NCBI RefSeq assembly: GCF_014773265.1
Contig: NZ_JACWMY010000006.1
Location: 124,001 to 188,000, forward strand
DNA from: Mucilaginibacter pankratovii
Lineage (GTDB): Bacteria; Bacteroidota; Bacteroidia; Sphingobacteriales; Sphingobacteriaceae
Length of the DNA stretch: 64,000 nt
Direction: 5' to 3'
Part shown: positions 8,893-17,367 of the stretch, piece by piece
Layout of the letters: each line of letters opens with the position of its first letter
How positions within the stretch are numbered: position 1 is the first letter of the stretch
Position numbers and translations under genes: made by a program
Notes under the pieces: generated by a model
The model's input: only the letters and a program-made list of their open reading frames with translations
Told to the model about the DNA's origin: nothing
The model's database searches: none

Positions 8893-9606
8893 TTAATTTA
8901 ACCTTTTTTTGGTCCTCAAACTATCTTTAAACAGCCGGAACCGGTACCGCAGCCAAATCTTTAGCCCGAAGTTTTTGAATATCAGCGCCGATTTATCCGC
9001 CTCGAAAACTTTATCAAGCGATTGACCGGATGCTCCGGTATAGGCAAAATTGGCGATGGTATGATGGCGGTACACAAATTTAAGCTCCTTATCGCCGAGG
9101 CATTGCATGTTCAGCGCGAAATCGGCGGAGGTAGGGTATTTTAAATTGTAGCTATATTTCTCGAATACCACCTTTGGATAAAATATCGACTGCTGGATAA
9201 TACCCACCTTGGCCAGATAATACCGGCTTACCGGCCCCAGCGGAGGCAAACCACGTGTAAGTACCGAGCCATAGTAAACAGTATCAGGAGATTTCAACTC
9301 CTCGGCCATGGCAGAGAAACCGGGTAATAATTCATCATCCGCTCCTAAAAAATAAATAAAATCTCCTGTTGTATGCTGCAACGCTTTATTCATGGCGTAG
9401 TAAATGCCATCGTCGGGCTCGCTTTTCCAAAAGGTAATCCTTAAGCTATTTGCCTTTAATATATCCTGTGTGCCATCGCTGCTGTTGCCATCTATAACCA
9501 CCAGTTCCAGGTTAGGGTACGTTTGCGCAAATACACTATCCAGGCAGGCCTGCAGGGTTGCAGCGGCATTATAAGTAACAATAATTATGCTCAGTTTATT
9601 CTCCAA
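8893..9606 (-). CDS. Glycosyltransferase family 2
   Basis: The product has 237 residues and a GT-A fold: LSIIIVTYNAAATLQACLDSVFAQTYPNLELVVIDGNSSDGT, then EPDDGIYYAMNKAL and the donor-metal region YFLGADDEL. This pattern is close to WcaA/colanic-acid-type transferases. It is encoded on the opposite strand, with its stop one base from the stop of the GT4 gene, so it is transcribed independently inside an otherwise plus-strand cluster. Confidence 0.87.
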   Translation of the reverse strand: MENKLSIIIVTYNAAATLQACLDSVFAQTYPNLELVVIDGNSSDGTQDILKANSLRITFWKSEPDDGIYYAMNKALQHTTGDFIYFLGADDELLPGFSAMAEELKSPDTVYYGSVLTRGLPPLGPVSRYYLAKVGIIQQSIFYPKVVFEKYSYNLKYPTSADFALNMQCLGDKELKFVYRHHTIANFAYTGASGQSLDKVFEADKSALIFKNFGLKIWLRYRFRLFKDSLRTKKRLN

Positions 9607-9697
9607 TGCGCTTTACGGGGCTTTGTTAATCCTGTTATATTTGCCCTTCTTTGTGCAAAGTAAATATTTAAGCTATTAAAGAAAGAAAAATGATTTC

Positions 9698-9760
9698 ACG
9701 CAAAGACGCGGAACCGCGAAGATTTCGAACTTTGACTTTGCGCCTTAGCGGTTTTGCGAG
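9698..9760. repeat. Dispersed imperfect palindrome of CGCAAAG / CTTTGCG units
   Basis: The left arm ACGCAAAGACGCGG and right arm CTTTGCGCC...TTTTGCGA are imperfect reverse complements around a TTTCGAAC centre. Such CGCAAAG-type palindromes are recurrent intergenic elements in this group. No ORF covers it. Confidence 0.65.
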
Positions 9761-9802
9761 AGAAAAAATCGTTAGTTCACTAAGCTAATTTTATAATTAT
9801 TA

Positions 9803-10942
9803 ATGGCCCAAAACCGGAACTTATTCAGGCTTACCCGCTTTATTTTATTAAAGCTGCCCTACCTGTTCAGGTTTTTGGCGCTGGTCAGAAAAACGCCCGG
9901 TAAACGCCTGCTCATTATCAAGGCAGATGCCATTGGCGATTATATCCTGTTCCGCAATTTTATTGAGCAGGTAAAAAAAACAGCCAAATACAAAGATCAC
10001 GAGATTGAATTGCTGGGCAACACAGCCTGGGAAAGCCTCGCGATGGTTTACGATAGCAAGGATTTAGCTAACAGCTACTTCATCAGCCCCAATAAAATAG
10101 CGTATGAACCCCTGGCTATTATTAAACTGGGTTGGGCATTGTTCAAACGGAACTATGCCGTCGTACTCAACCCATCCAGCACCCGCACATTTATTGCCGA
10201 TGGCTTTGCCGGATTAACTTCCGCCCGGCAAATTATCGGTTTCGAAAGCGATTTTGAGGGGATGCCGAAAAAGTACAAAGTAAAAACGGATAAATTCTAT
10301 ACCACCAAATTACTGCTGCCTGCGGGTGTTTACCACGAGTTCCATCGCAATAATTTTTATTTTTCAACCGTGCTGCATCAAACAATAGCGCTTCCAAAGC
10401 CCGTCATACCATTTGAAAGCAAGGCCCGTACAGGCATTATGATCTTCCCCGGTGCGGGCTTAAAAAAAAGGGGCTGGGAACCCGAAAAATTTGCCAACCT
10501 GATCAAACTCATCCGGCAGCAAACCACAGCAGCTATTTATATTGCCGGAGGGCCGGATGAAACCTCCGTGAACCAGCTCATCTGCCACATGGCTGCGTCG
10601 GATAACGTAATTGATATCACCGGTAAAACCACGCTGCCGCAATTAATAGAACAGGTTGCGGTTTCTTCGTTAGTTATCGCTAATGATAGCAGCGCCATCC
10701 ACATGGCTGTTTCGGTGGATACGCCTTCGGTTTGTATTACCGGCGGTGGGCATTTCAACAGGTTTGTGCCGTACCCAGCCGGTATTGCGGGCGGCCCTGC
10801 CTGCGTTTACCAAAAAATGGACTGCTACTACTGCAACTGGATCTGCATATACCAAACCCAACCGCAGGAGCGTTTCCCTTGCATCAGTATTGTTACGGTT
10901 GATATGGCATGGCAGGTTATGCAGCCTTTGTTGCGCCCGTAA
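9803..10942 (+). CDS. Glycosyltransferase family 9 (second heptosyltransferase-like)
   Basis: The product has 379 residues. A hydrophobic N-terminus (residues 10-30) precedes the GT9 opening LLIIKADAIGDYILFRNFIEQV. The donor half contains IMIFPGAGLKKRGWEPEKFANLI, IYIAGGPDE, DITGKTTLPQLIEQVA and IANDSSAIHMAVSVDTPSVCI. A Cys-rich segment (MDCYYCNWICIYQ) near residue 340 is typical of this subgroup. It differs from the GT9 at 6.9 kb and probably uses another acceptor. TATATTTG at 9636-9643 is a possible -7 box, which would give a leader of about 150 bases containing the palindrome. Confidence 0.83.
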   Translation: MAQNRNLFRLTRFILLKLPYLFRFLALVRKTPGKRLLIIKADAIGDYILFRNFIEQVKKTAKYKDHEIELLGNTAWESLAMVYDSKDLANSYFISPNKIAYEPLAIIKLGWALFKRNYAVVLNPSSTRTFIADGFAGLTSARQIIGFESDFEGMPKKYKVKTDKFYTTKLLLPAGVYHEFHRNNFYFSTVLHQTIALPKPVIPFESKARTGIMIFPGAGLKKRGWEPEKFANLIKLIRQQTTAAIYIAGGPDETSVNQLICHMAASDNVIDITGKTTLPQLIEQVAVSSLVIANDSSAIHMAVSVDTPSVCITGGGHFNRFVPYPAGIAGGPACVYQKMDCYYCNWICIYQTQPQERFPCISIVTVDMAWQVMQPLLRP

Positions 10943-11001
10943 ATGCACCATACGGGTAATTGGCTAATTACTGCTAACTTTGCACCTCTATATTATTTTT
11001 A

Positions 11002-12837
11002 ATGAAGACCTATTTTCGTCTGCTTTCTTTTGCTAACCCCATTGCCCGGTTTGCTGTTCCTTATATCATATCCACCGTACTTTACGTAATTTTCAGTACC
11101 AGCGTATTGGTTTTGCTGGGGCCGTTAATGAACACGCTGTTTGATGTGAGTAAAGATAGCGTCCACGCAGTTGCAGAAGTTTTGAAGAAGCCATCGATGC
11201 TTGATCTTTCCGGCTGGTTTAAATATTACCTCCAATATTTTTTAACCAATTACGATAGGTGGGCGGCCCTCAAATTTGTGTGCGCCGTAATTGTGGTATC
11301 TGTGTTCCTGGGGAACCTTTTTCGTTATATTTCGCAGCGTATTATGGAGAATTTACGTGTGTACACCCTGCTTAATTTGCGCCGCGCCGTATTTAATAAC
11401 GTGATGAACCTGCACATGGCTTATTTTAATAACGAGCGTAAAGGCGATATCATTACCAAGGTATCATCAGACGTGCAGGTGGTGCAATTTTCTGTAACCA
11501 GCACTTTGCAGGTTGCTTTTAAAGAGCCTTTGCAACTGGTCGCCTTTCTCGTAGCACTGTTTTTAATATCGGTAAAACTAACGCTCATTTCGCTACTGGT
11601 TATCCCTATATCGGGCTTTATTATCTCCCGTATTGTGAAACGCCTAAAATCGCAGGCGGTGGCAGGGCAGGAATCTTACGCCAACATGATCAGTTATTTG
11701 GATGAAGCACTATCCGGCATAAAAATCATCAAGGCTTTTAACGCTACCGATTTTATTAAGGACCGGTTTGATAACGAGAATAAAAAGTATTCAAAAATAT
11801 CCAAATCGATAGCTAAGCGCCAGCAACTGGCGTCGCCGGTATCTGAGAGTTTATCTATCACCATGGTGGCATTTATCATGCTTTATGGCGGTTATATGAT
11901 CTACAACAATACGTCCGAGCTTGATCCCGGGCATTTTGTGGCCTATATCGCCCTGTTTTCGCAGCTGATGCGCCCTGCAAAAGCGCTTACCGATTCTTTT
12001 AGCAACATCCACTCGGGCATTGCTGCCGGTGAGCGCGTGCTGGCACTGATAGATGAAAAACCCGCGGTTACCGATGCCAAAAACGCTGTAGTCTTAAGCA
12101 GTTTCAACGATGCCATCCAATTCGAGAACGTCACTTTCGCGTACCAGGAAAAACAGGTTTTATCCAACGTAAATATCACTATCCCCAAAGGTAAATCGGT
12201 AGCCCTGGTTGGCCCCTCAGGTGGTGGTAAATCTACCATGATGGATCTCATCCCCCGTTTTATGGATCCGCAGGAGGGTACGATAACTGTGGATGGCCAG
12301 GATATTAAACAGGTAACGGCAAACTCGCTGCGCGGCTTAATGGGCGTGGTGAACCAGGAATCGCTGCTGTTTAACGATACTGTTTACAACAACATCGCCT
12401 TTGGCAAAAAAGATGTTACGCCCGAAGAAGTGGAGGCTGCAGCCCGTATTGCCAATGCCCATCATTTTATTTTGGAAACGGATAACGGCTACCAAACCAA
12501 CGTGGGCGACCGGGGAGCCAAACTCTCCGGCGGACAGAGGCAGCGCATTTGTATCGCCCGCGCGGTGCTCAACAATCCGCCTATTATGCTGCTGGACGAG
12601 GCCACTTCGGCCCTGGATACCGAATCGGAAAAACTGGTGCAGGATGCGTTGAATAACCTGATGAAGAACCGTACATCGCTTATCATCGCGCACCGTTTAA
12701 GCACCATCCAAAACGCCGATAAGATCATCGTACTGGAGGCAGGCAAGGTGATAGAAGAAGGCACGCATCAACAGTTATTGGCGCAAAACGGCCTGTACCG
12801 CAAGCTGATAGATATGCAAACGTTTAACGCCGATTAA
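11002..12837 (+). CDS. ABC transporter, MsbA-type lipid/glycolipid flippase
   Basis: The product has 611 residues: an exporter half-transporter with a fused membrane domain (about 1-330, six hydrophobic segments) and an ATPase domain. Walker A GPSGGGKST lies at residues 404-412, the signature is LSGGQRQR, Walker B is IMLLDEATSALD and the H-loop is IIAHRLST. The Q-loop is VVNQESLLF. Position within a glycosyltransferase cluster favours flipping of a lipid-linked glycan or lipid A core, which is inference. TAACTTTG at 10975-10982 is a candidate -7 box giving a short leader. Confidence 0.9.
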   Translation: MKTYFRLLSFANPIARFAVPYIISTVLYVIFSTSVLVLLGPLMNTLFDVSKDSVHAVAEVLKKPSMLDLSGWFKYYLQYFLTNYDRWAALKFVCAVIVVSVFLGNLFRYISQRIMENLRVYTLLNLRRAVFNNVMNLHMAYFNNERKGDIITKVSSDVQVVQFSVTSTLQVAFKEPLQLVAFLVALFLISVKLTLISLLVIPISGFIISRIVKRLKSQAVAGQESYANMISYLDEALSGIKIIKAFNATDFIKDRFDNENKKYSKISKSIAKRQQLASPVSESLSITMVAFIMLYGGYMIYNNTSELDPGHFVAYIALFSQLMRPAKALTDSFSNIHSGIAAGERVLALIDEKPAVTDAKNAVVLSSFNDAIQFENVTFAYQEKQVLSNVNITIPKGKSVALVGPSGGGKSTMMDLIPRFMDPQEGTITVDGQDIKQVTANSLRGLMGVVNQESLLFNDTVYNNIAFGKKDVTPEEVEAAARIANAHHFILETDNGYQTNVGDRGAKLSGGQRQRICIARAVLNNPPIMLLDEATSALDTESEKLVQDALNNLMKNRTSLIIAHRLSTIQNADKIIVLEAGKVIEEGTHQQLLAQNGLYRKLIDMQTFNAD

Positions 12838-12857
12838 ACACTAATTGCCATTCAAGT

Positions 12858-13454
12858 ATGGTTCATCTGATCATTACAACCGCAAACATTACCGAAGCTT
12901 TTGGGGTGCGGAAACAACAGTACGTTGAATCGATAGAGGCTGCCTTAAAGTATGCTGCCTTTTTTGATACTTATACCATTTTGGAGTGTTTTTCGGAAAA
13001 AGAAGCGTACCTGGATAAATACAATACCTTTTACAGCCGGGAGGGTAACCCTTATCGTGACAAAGGGCTAAATGAAATGAACCATCTGCGTGCATTTCTG
13101 GAGCAATCTCCTTTGGCTGACGATGACTCCATAATAAAGTTATCAGGAAAGTATGTTATTGAAGAACCGTACTTTTTTGAGACGCTGCACCAGTTGCACC
13201 ACGAGTATGATAGCATGTTTAAAAACGACAATGATGTTTATGTAGGTAATGGCTATCATACTTTTTTTTATTACATGAAAAAAAAGCTGTTTCTTGATGC
13301 TATTGGCAATATTGATTTCTCGGTAGAAAACAACCGGCCTATAGAATGGGATATGAAAAGTTTTTTAATGGTTAAAGACAGGCATATAGAAATTGACAGA
13401 TTAGGGTTGTTGGCACGACAGGGTACCAATTCCGAAAAAATATTCCGCTGTTAA
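12858..13454 (+). CDS. Unrecognised glycan-cluster protein, possibly glycosyltransferase-like
   Basis: The product has 198 residues with no confident family. It opens MVHLIITTANI and has an internal IIKLSGKYVIEEPYFF, like the KxSGRYxI stretch of some surface-polysaccharide transferases. Acidic pairs (NDNDVYVGNG) are followed by a basic, aromatic helix (YYMKKKLFLDAI). No signal peptide or membrane segment is visible. It starts 20 bases after the transporter stop and is probably co-transcribed, so a role in the same glycan is likely but unproven. Confidence 0.6.
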   Translation: MVHLIITTANITEAFGVRKQQYVESIEAALKYAAFFDTYTILECFSEKEAYLDKYNTFYSREGNPYRDKGLNEMNHLRAFLEQSPLADDDSIIKLSGKYVIEEPYFFETLHQLHHEYDSMFKNDNDVYVGNGYHTFFYYMKKKLFLDAIGNIDFSVENNRPIEWDMKSFLMVKDRHIEIDRLGLLARQGTNSEKIFRC

Positions 13455-13494
13455 TTGAATTAGCCTCCCGGCTTAAATAAATACCTTTGCATTT

Positions 13495-14445
13495 ATGAGT
13501 GAGATTCATCCGCCATATTATACCCAATCCCCGGTGCTATTTATTGTATTTAACCGCCCGGGGCTTACTGCGCGGGTTTTTGAGAAGATAAAAGAGGCGC
13601 AGCCGGCGAAGTTATATATTGCAGCAGATGGTGCGCGCAATAGCCGCGAAGGAGAGGATGAACTATGCCGCCAAACCCGCGAAGTAGTCAGCAAGATAGA
13701 TTGGCCCTGTGAGGTTAAAACGTGTTACCGGGAAAATAACCTGGGTTGCAAAGAGGCAGTATCATCTGCCGTGACCTGGTTTTTTCAGCAGGAAGAAGAA
13801 GGGATAGTACTGGAGGACGACTGCCTGCCCGTGAACGGCTTTTTTAAATTTTGCGACGAATTGCTGGAACTTTATCGCCATGATACCCGCATCCGCCACA
13901 TCACCGGCTGCAATTTGCAGCGGGGAAAAAAATGGGGCGCCGCCAGCTACTATTTCTCTAACATTACCCATGTGTGGGGCTGGGCAGGCTGGCGCAGGGT
14001 ATGGGATGGATACGATAAGGAGCTAAGCCAGTACAGCGAAAGCGAGGCCGAACACCAACTGGCAAATATATTTAGCCACCCCATGGTGGTAGAAGACTGG
14101 ACAAATACCTTTAAGCGCGTAAAGGCCGGCGAAATTGATACCTGGGATTACCAATACGGTTTCCTTAATTATTTTAACAATAGCCTTTGCATCATCCCCA
14201 ACCAAAACCTCATTAGCAATATAGGCTTCGGTGCAAACTCTACCCATACCAGCGACGCGAATAACCCCAACGCAAATATCCCGACTGAAGAAATCGGTAG
14301 CCTTACGCACCCGCAATATTTCCTGCCCGAAAAGCAAGCCGATTTTTTTACAATGGACCAGGACCTGAGTATCGCCAAACGTGTGAGGCGCAACAAAAGG
14401 CCTAACCGGAGAATTAAGCGCTGGTTTAAAACGCTATTCAAATAA
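13495..14445 (+). CDS. GT-A fold glycosyltransferase (HlpA/GNT-I-like nucleotide-diphospho-sugar transferase)
   Basis: The product has 316 residues. PVLFIVFNRPGLTARVFEKI opens a GT-A fold, ENNLGCKEAVSSAVTWFF follows, and EEGIVLEDDCLP holds the metal-binding acidic triad. THVWGWAGWRRVWDGYD is the hallmark of the family often labelled hemolytic protein HlpA-like, and its members are sugar transferases by fold. The C-terminus is strongly basic (KRVRRNKRPNRRIKRW), suggesting membrane-surface attachment. TACCTTTG at 13482-13489 is an excellent -7 box ending only five bases before the ATG, so the mRNA could be nearly leaderless. Confidence 0.78.
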   Translation: MSEIHPPYYTQSPVLFIVFNRPGLTARVFEKIKEAQPAKLYIAADGARNSREGEDELCRQTREVVSKIDWPCEVKTCYRENNLGCKEAVSSAVTWFFQQEEEGIVLEDDCLPVNGFFKFCDELLELYRHDTRIRHITGCNLQRGKKWGAASYYFSNITHVWGWAGWRRVWDGYDKELSQYSESEAEHQLANIFSHPMVVEDWTNTFKRVKAGEIDTWDYQYGFLNYFNNSLCIIPNQNLISNIGFGANSTHTSDANNPNANIPTEEIGSLTHPQYFLPEKQADFFTMDQDLSIAKRVRRNKRPNRRIKRWFKTLFK

Positions 14446-14448
14446 AAA

Positions 14449-14476
14449 AAGCCACCCTTTTAACCAGATGGCTTTG
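14449..14476. terminator. Intrinsic terminator between convergent genes
   Basis: AAAGCCA (14449-14455) pairs with TGGCTTT (14470-14476) across a 14-base loop. It is A-rich on the left side and lies between the plus-strand transferase and the minus-strand porin-like gene, so it may act in both directions. Confidence 0.6.
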
Positions 14477-14498
14477 ATCTATTATCGATCTGCTATTT

Positions 14499-15191
14499 TT
14501 ATTGGAACTTAAACCCTAAACCAATCTGAAAAACCTGGTTACGGTAATCGGGTATGCCGGAGTTTGCGTCGCCGCGGTTCTGGTTAAAATCAAGCGCGTA
14601 GCGGAAACGGAGCTCGGCGTTGCGGTTAAGATCGAAACCAACACCAATTAAGCCCGATAGGTAACTTTTGTCGCGCAGGCCGTCGTAATTATCACGGTAA
14701 ATGGTGCTAAAGCCATCATCGTAAGTATTGCGGGTTGATGTTTGGAAGGTAAGCTGCGGGCCAACTACAATGTTAAAACCCCGGGTTATACGTAACTTGG
14801 CAAGCAGGGGAATATCGATAAAATTGGTGCGCTGGCGGAAGGTACCATCCGGTGTTTCGGCCTTGTAGCCTTTTTGCGAGAATAAAAATTCCGGCGCGAA
14901 TGACAGCGGGTAAGCAATGGGTACTTCAAATGTTAAACCGATATGCGCGCCTGCTACGCTGCTGGTGCTAAAATCGGCGTTGTAGGCATCAACCGTATTG
15001 CTGATGTTTAAACCACCGGCAATACCCACCTTGGGTTTGTACCAATCATCCACCTGGCGGTAGCGTTGCGGTTGTCCCTGGCGTGGCAGGTGCCTTACGA
15101 CACGGCGCGGGTAACGGCGGGGGCCATCCTGCGCATTCACCGAGGCCGCAATGGTAAGCAGGCCTATCGCTAAAAAGAGTAATTTTTTCAT
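14499..15191 (-). CDS. Outer-membrane beta-barrel (porin/PorT-like) protein
   Basis: The product has 230 residues. A signal peptide ends at VNAQ (residue 21), followed by a very basic, proline-rich linker (RRYPRRVVRHLPRQGQPQRYR). The rest is an eight-stranded barrel of the OMP_b-brl type: PKVGIAGGLNISN, AHIGLTFEVPIAY, LSFAPEFLFSQKGYK and a final strand QIGLGFKFQ ending in aromatic Phe before the terminal Gln. No catalytic motif is seen. The function is unknown beyond outer-membrane residence. Confidence 0.82.
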   Translation of the reverse strand: MKKLLFLAIGLLTIAASVNAQDGPRRYPRRVVRHLPRQGQPQRYRQVDDWYKPKVGIAGGLNISNTVDAYNADFSTSSVAGAHIGLTFEVPIAYPLSFAPEFLFSQKGYKAETPDGTFRQRTNFIDIPLLAKLRITRGFNIVVGPQLTFQTSTRNTYDDGFSTIYRDNYDGLRDKSYLSGLIGVGFDLNRNAELRFRYALDFNQNRGDANSGIPDYRNQVFQIGLGFKFQ

Positions 15192-15379
15192 GTTTTTTTG
15201 ATGTTTATTGAAGCTGTTAAGGCATAAGCTGCCCGCGCCGCTTACTGGTTATGTTGATTTTTTATACTCCATAGAGTGATTTTTTTCGTTAAGGTTTATT
15301 TTGTGTTGCGATAAATATGAGCGGGCCGGTGTTTGTATCGGCTTTTTTACAAGTGCGGCTAAATCGCCCGGTGAATTTA

Positions 15380-15506
15380 CTCACCCCGACTACGCTTCGC
15401 TGGTCGACCCTCTCTACCTTCGGTAACGAGGGTAGGAAGAAATACCTTTTTTGAACCCTCTTTGCGCAGCAGAGAGGGTGGTTGAGCGTAGCAATGACCA
15501 GGTGAG
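15380..15506. repeat. Dispersed imperfect inverted repeat (CTCACC ... GGTGAG) in a 450-base gene-free gap
   Basis: The gap 15192-15642 has no supported gene. Its core is an element bounded by CTCACC and GGTGAG, with ACCCTCTCT on the left matched by AGAGAGGGT on the right, and imperfect ACTACGCTTCGCTGGTCG / GAGCGTAGCAATGACCA arms. CTCACC/GGTGAG ends of this kind are common in intergenic repeats of the group. Confidence 0.7.
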
Positions 15507-15642
15507 TCAAATCGCCAGGCGGCATATGCGCCATGTTTCGGACATCGCAGGTTTCAACCCGGAGGCATCACGTTACCGTAATATTACCCTCTTAAAAAAA
15601 CAATTACCCGTTTTTAAGATTTAAGCTACATTTACCATTACA

Positions 15643-17367
15643 ATGCAGTTGAAAAAATACTTTAGCCATACCCTCGTCTTCGCCCTTGTTTTAATAGCCG
15701 ATAGCAGTTTTGCGCAAAAGGCCAGCCTCATCAGTTCGCTCGCGCAGCAAAACCAATGGGTAGATTCTGTTTACGATAAACTGAACCGCAGGCAGCGCAT
15801 TGGCCAGCTATTTTTTGTGCGCGCCCATACCAACCGCGGGCAGGCCTATTCCGATTCGGTGGGGAAGGTGATCAAAAAAGAACATGTTGGGGGGCTGGTG
15901 TTTTTCCAGGGCGGGCCGGGCAGGCAGGCCAATTTGGTTAACCAATACCAACAGATCTCGCGCATCCCCCTGCTTATTGCTATGGATGGCGAATGGGGCC
16001 TGGGCATGCGGCTGGATTCTACCATATCATACCCATACCAGATGGCGCTTGGTGCCATACAGGATAATAACCTTATTTACAAAATGGGGCAGGCGGTAGC
16101 CTATGATTTTAAACGACTTGGGGTGCAGATCAACTTCGCGCCCGATTTTGATGTGAACAACAACCCCAATAACCCGGTGATCAATTACCGTTCGTTTGGC
16201 GATAACAAATACAATGTGGCCCGAAAGGGGATAGCTTATGCCAAAGGGATGCAGGATGCCGGCCTCATCGCGATAGCAAAACATTTCCCGGGGCATGGCG
16301 ATACCAATGTAGATTCGCACTTCGATCTGCCTTTGCTGCCCTTTACACGCGAAAGGCTGGATTCGCTGGAAATGTACCCCTTTCACGAAGCCATCAACGC
16401 GGGCATTGGCGGCGTAATGATAGCCCATATGGCCATTCCCGCGCTGGATACCACTAAGAACCTCCCGTCCACTTTATCGCGCCCCATTATTACCGATATA
16501 TTAAAAGATTCGCTGATGTTTAAAGGCCTGGTGGCATCTGATGCGATGGAGATGAAAGGCGTAACCAAATACTTCCCCAACGGCGAGGCCGACCTGAAAA
16601 CCTTTATGGCTGGTATGGACCTGATAGAACTATCGGAGAACTCCAAAAACGCCGCCAAGCTCATCCGCAAGGAAGTGCGTAAAAAACACATCGCCCCCGA
16701 AGAATTTGAGGCGAAGGTTAAAAAGATCTTAGCTGCCAAATACTGGGCCGGATTAAGCAACTACACGCCCGTTGTTACCGAAAATTTATTGCAGGACCTT
16801 AACCGCCCAGCCGCTACCGAACTGGTACAGCAACTAAGCGATGCTGCCATTACGCTGATAAAAGGCGATAGCCGCCTGCTGAAACAGGATACGTCTAAGA
16901 AAACAGCCATTGTAAGCATCGGCGTAACCGGGCAAACGGTTTTTCAGCAGGAACTTTCCAAAAAATATCCTAATAGCATGTTGTTTTTGGTTGGCAAGGA
17001 TACACCAGTATCAGCCTTAAACAAAATGCTCGAGTCGATAAAGCAGTACGACCAGGTGTTTGTAGGCATCCACGATACCCGCCTGCGCCCCGCAAGCAAG
17101 CTGGACTACAGTAGCGACGTAAAGCTGCTGATTGCCGAGCTGGCCGCTAAAAATAATTCGGTAATAAGTGTTTTTGCCAATGCCTATACCATTGCCGGCC
17201 TGCCGGGGATAGAAAAAAGCGGGGCTATTTTAGTGGCATATCAAAAGGATGATGCGATGCAGCGTGCGGCGGTAAAAGCCATAACCGGGCAAATTAAGCC
17301 AACCGGCAAACTACCCGTAAGCGTAAATACATTCTTCCCAACCGGCACGGGGCAGAACCAGTTATAG
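15643..17367 (+). CDS. Glycoside hydrolase family 3, beta-N-acetylhexosaminidase type
   Basis: The product has 574 residues. A signal peptide ends near SSFAQ (residue 24), so it acts in the periplasm. The NagZ-type loop K213-H214-FPGHGDTNVDSH-FDLP carries the Asp224/His226 acid-base dyad of GH3 N-acetylglucosaminidases, and SDAMEM provides the nucleophile Asp300. A C-terminal Ig/alpha-beta domain (about 390-574) is retained. It probably trims GlcNAc from peptidoglycan fragments, which would feed MurQ about 2 kb away. It overlaps the convergent S41 protease gene by 6 bases. Confidence 0.9.
   Translation: MQLKKYFSHTLVFALVLIADSSFAQKASLISSLAQQNQWVDSVYDKLNRRQRIGQLFFVRAHTNRGQAYSDSVGKVIKKEHVGGLVFFQGGPGRQANLVNQYQQISRIPLLIAMDGEWGLGMRLDSTISYPYQMALGAIQDNNLIYKMGQAVAYDFKRLGVQINFAPDFDVNNNPNNPVINYRSFGDNKYNVARKGIAYAKGMQDAGLIAIAKHFPGHGDTNVDSHFDLPLLPFTRERLDSLEMYPFHEAINAGIGGVMIAHMAIPALDTTKNLPSTLSRPIITDILKDSLMFKGLVASDAMEMKGVTKYFPNGEADLKTFMAGMDLIELSENSKNAAKLIRKEVRKKHIAPEEFEAKVKKILAAKYWAGLSNYTPVVTENLLQDLNRPAATELVQQLSDAAITLIKGDSRLLKQDTSKKTAIVSIGVTGQTVFQQELSKKYPNSMLFLVGKDTPVSALNKMLESIKQYDQVFVGIHDTRLRPASKLDYSSDVKLLIAELAAKNNSVISVFANAYTIAGLPGIEKSGAILVAYQKDDAMQRAAVKAITGQIKPTGKLPVSVNTFFPTGTGQNQL

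Noticed and set aside
15643..17367. The GH3 enzyme as the missing beta-glucosidase of the glucan locus
   Set aside because: The KHFPGHGDTNVDSH loop with an Asp/His dyad marks the N-acetylhexosaminidase branch, and it lies 23 kb away next to murQ.
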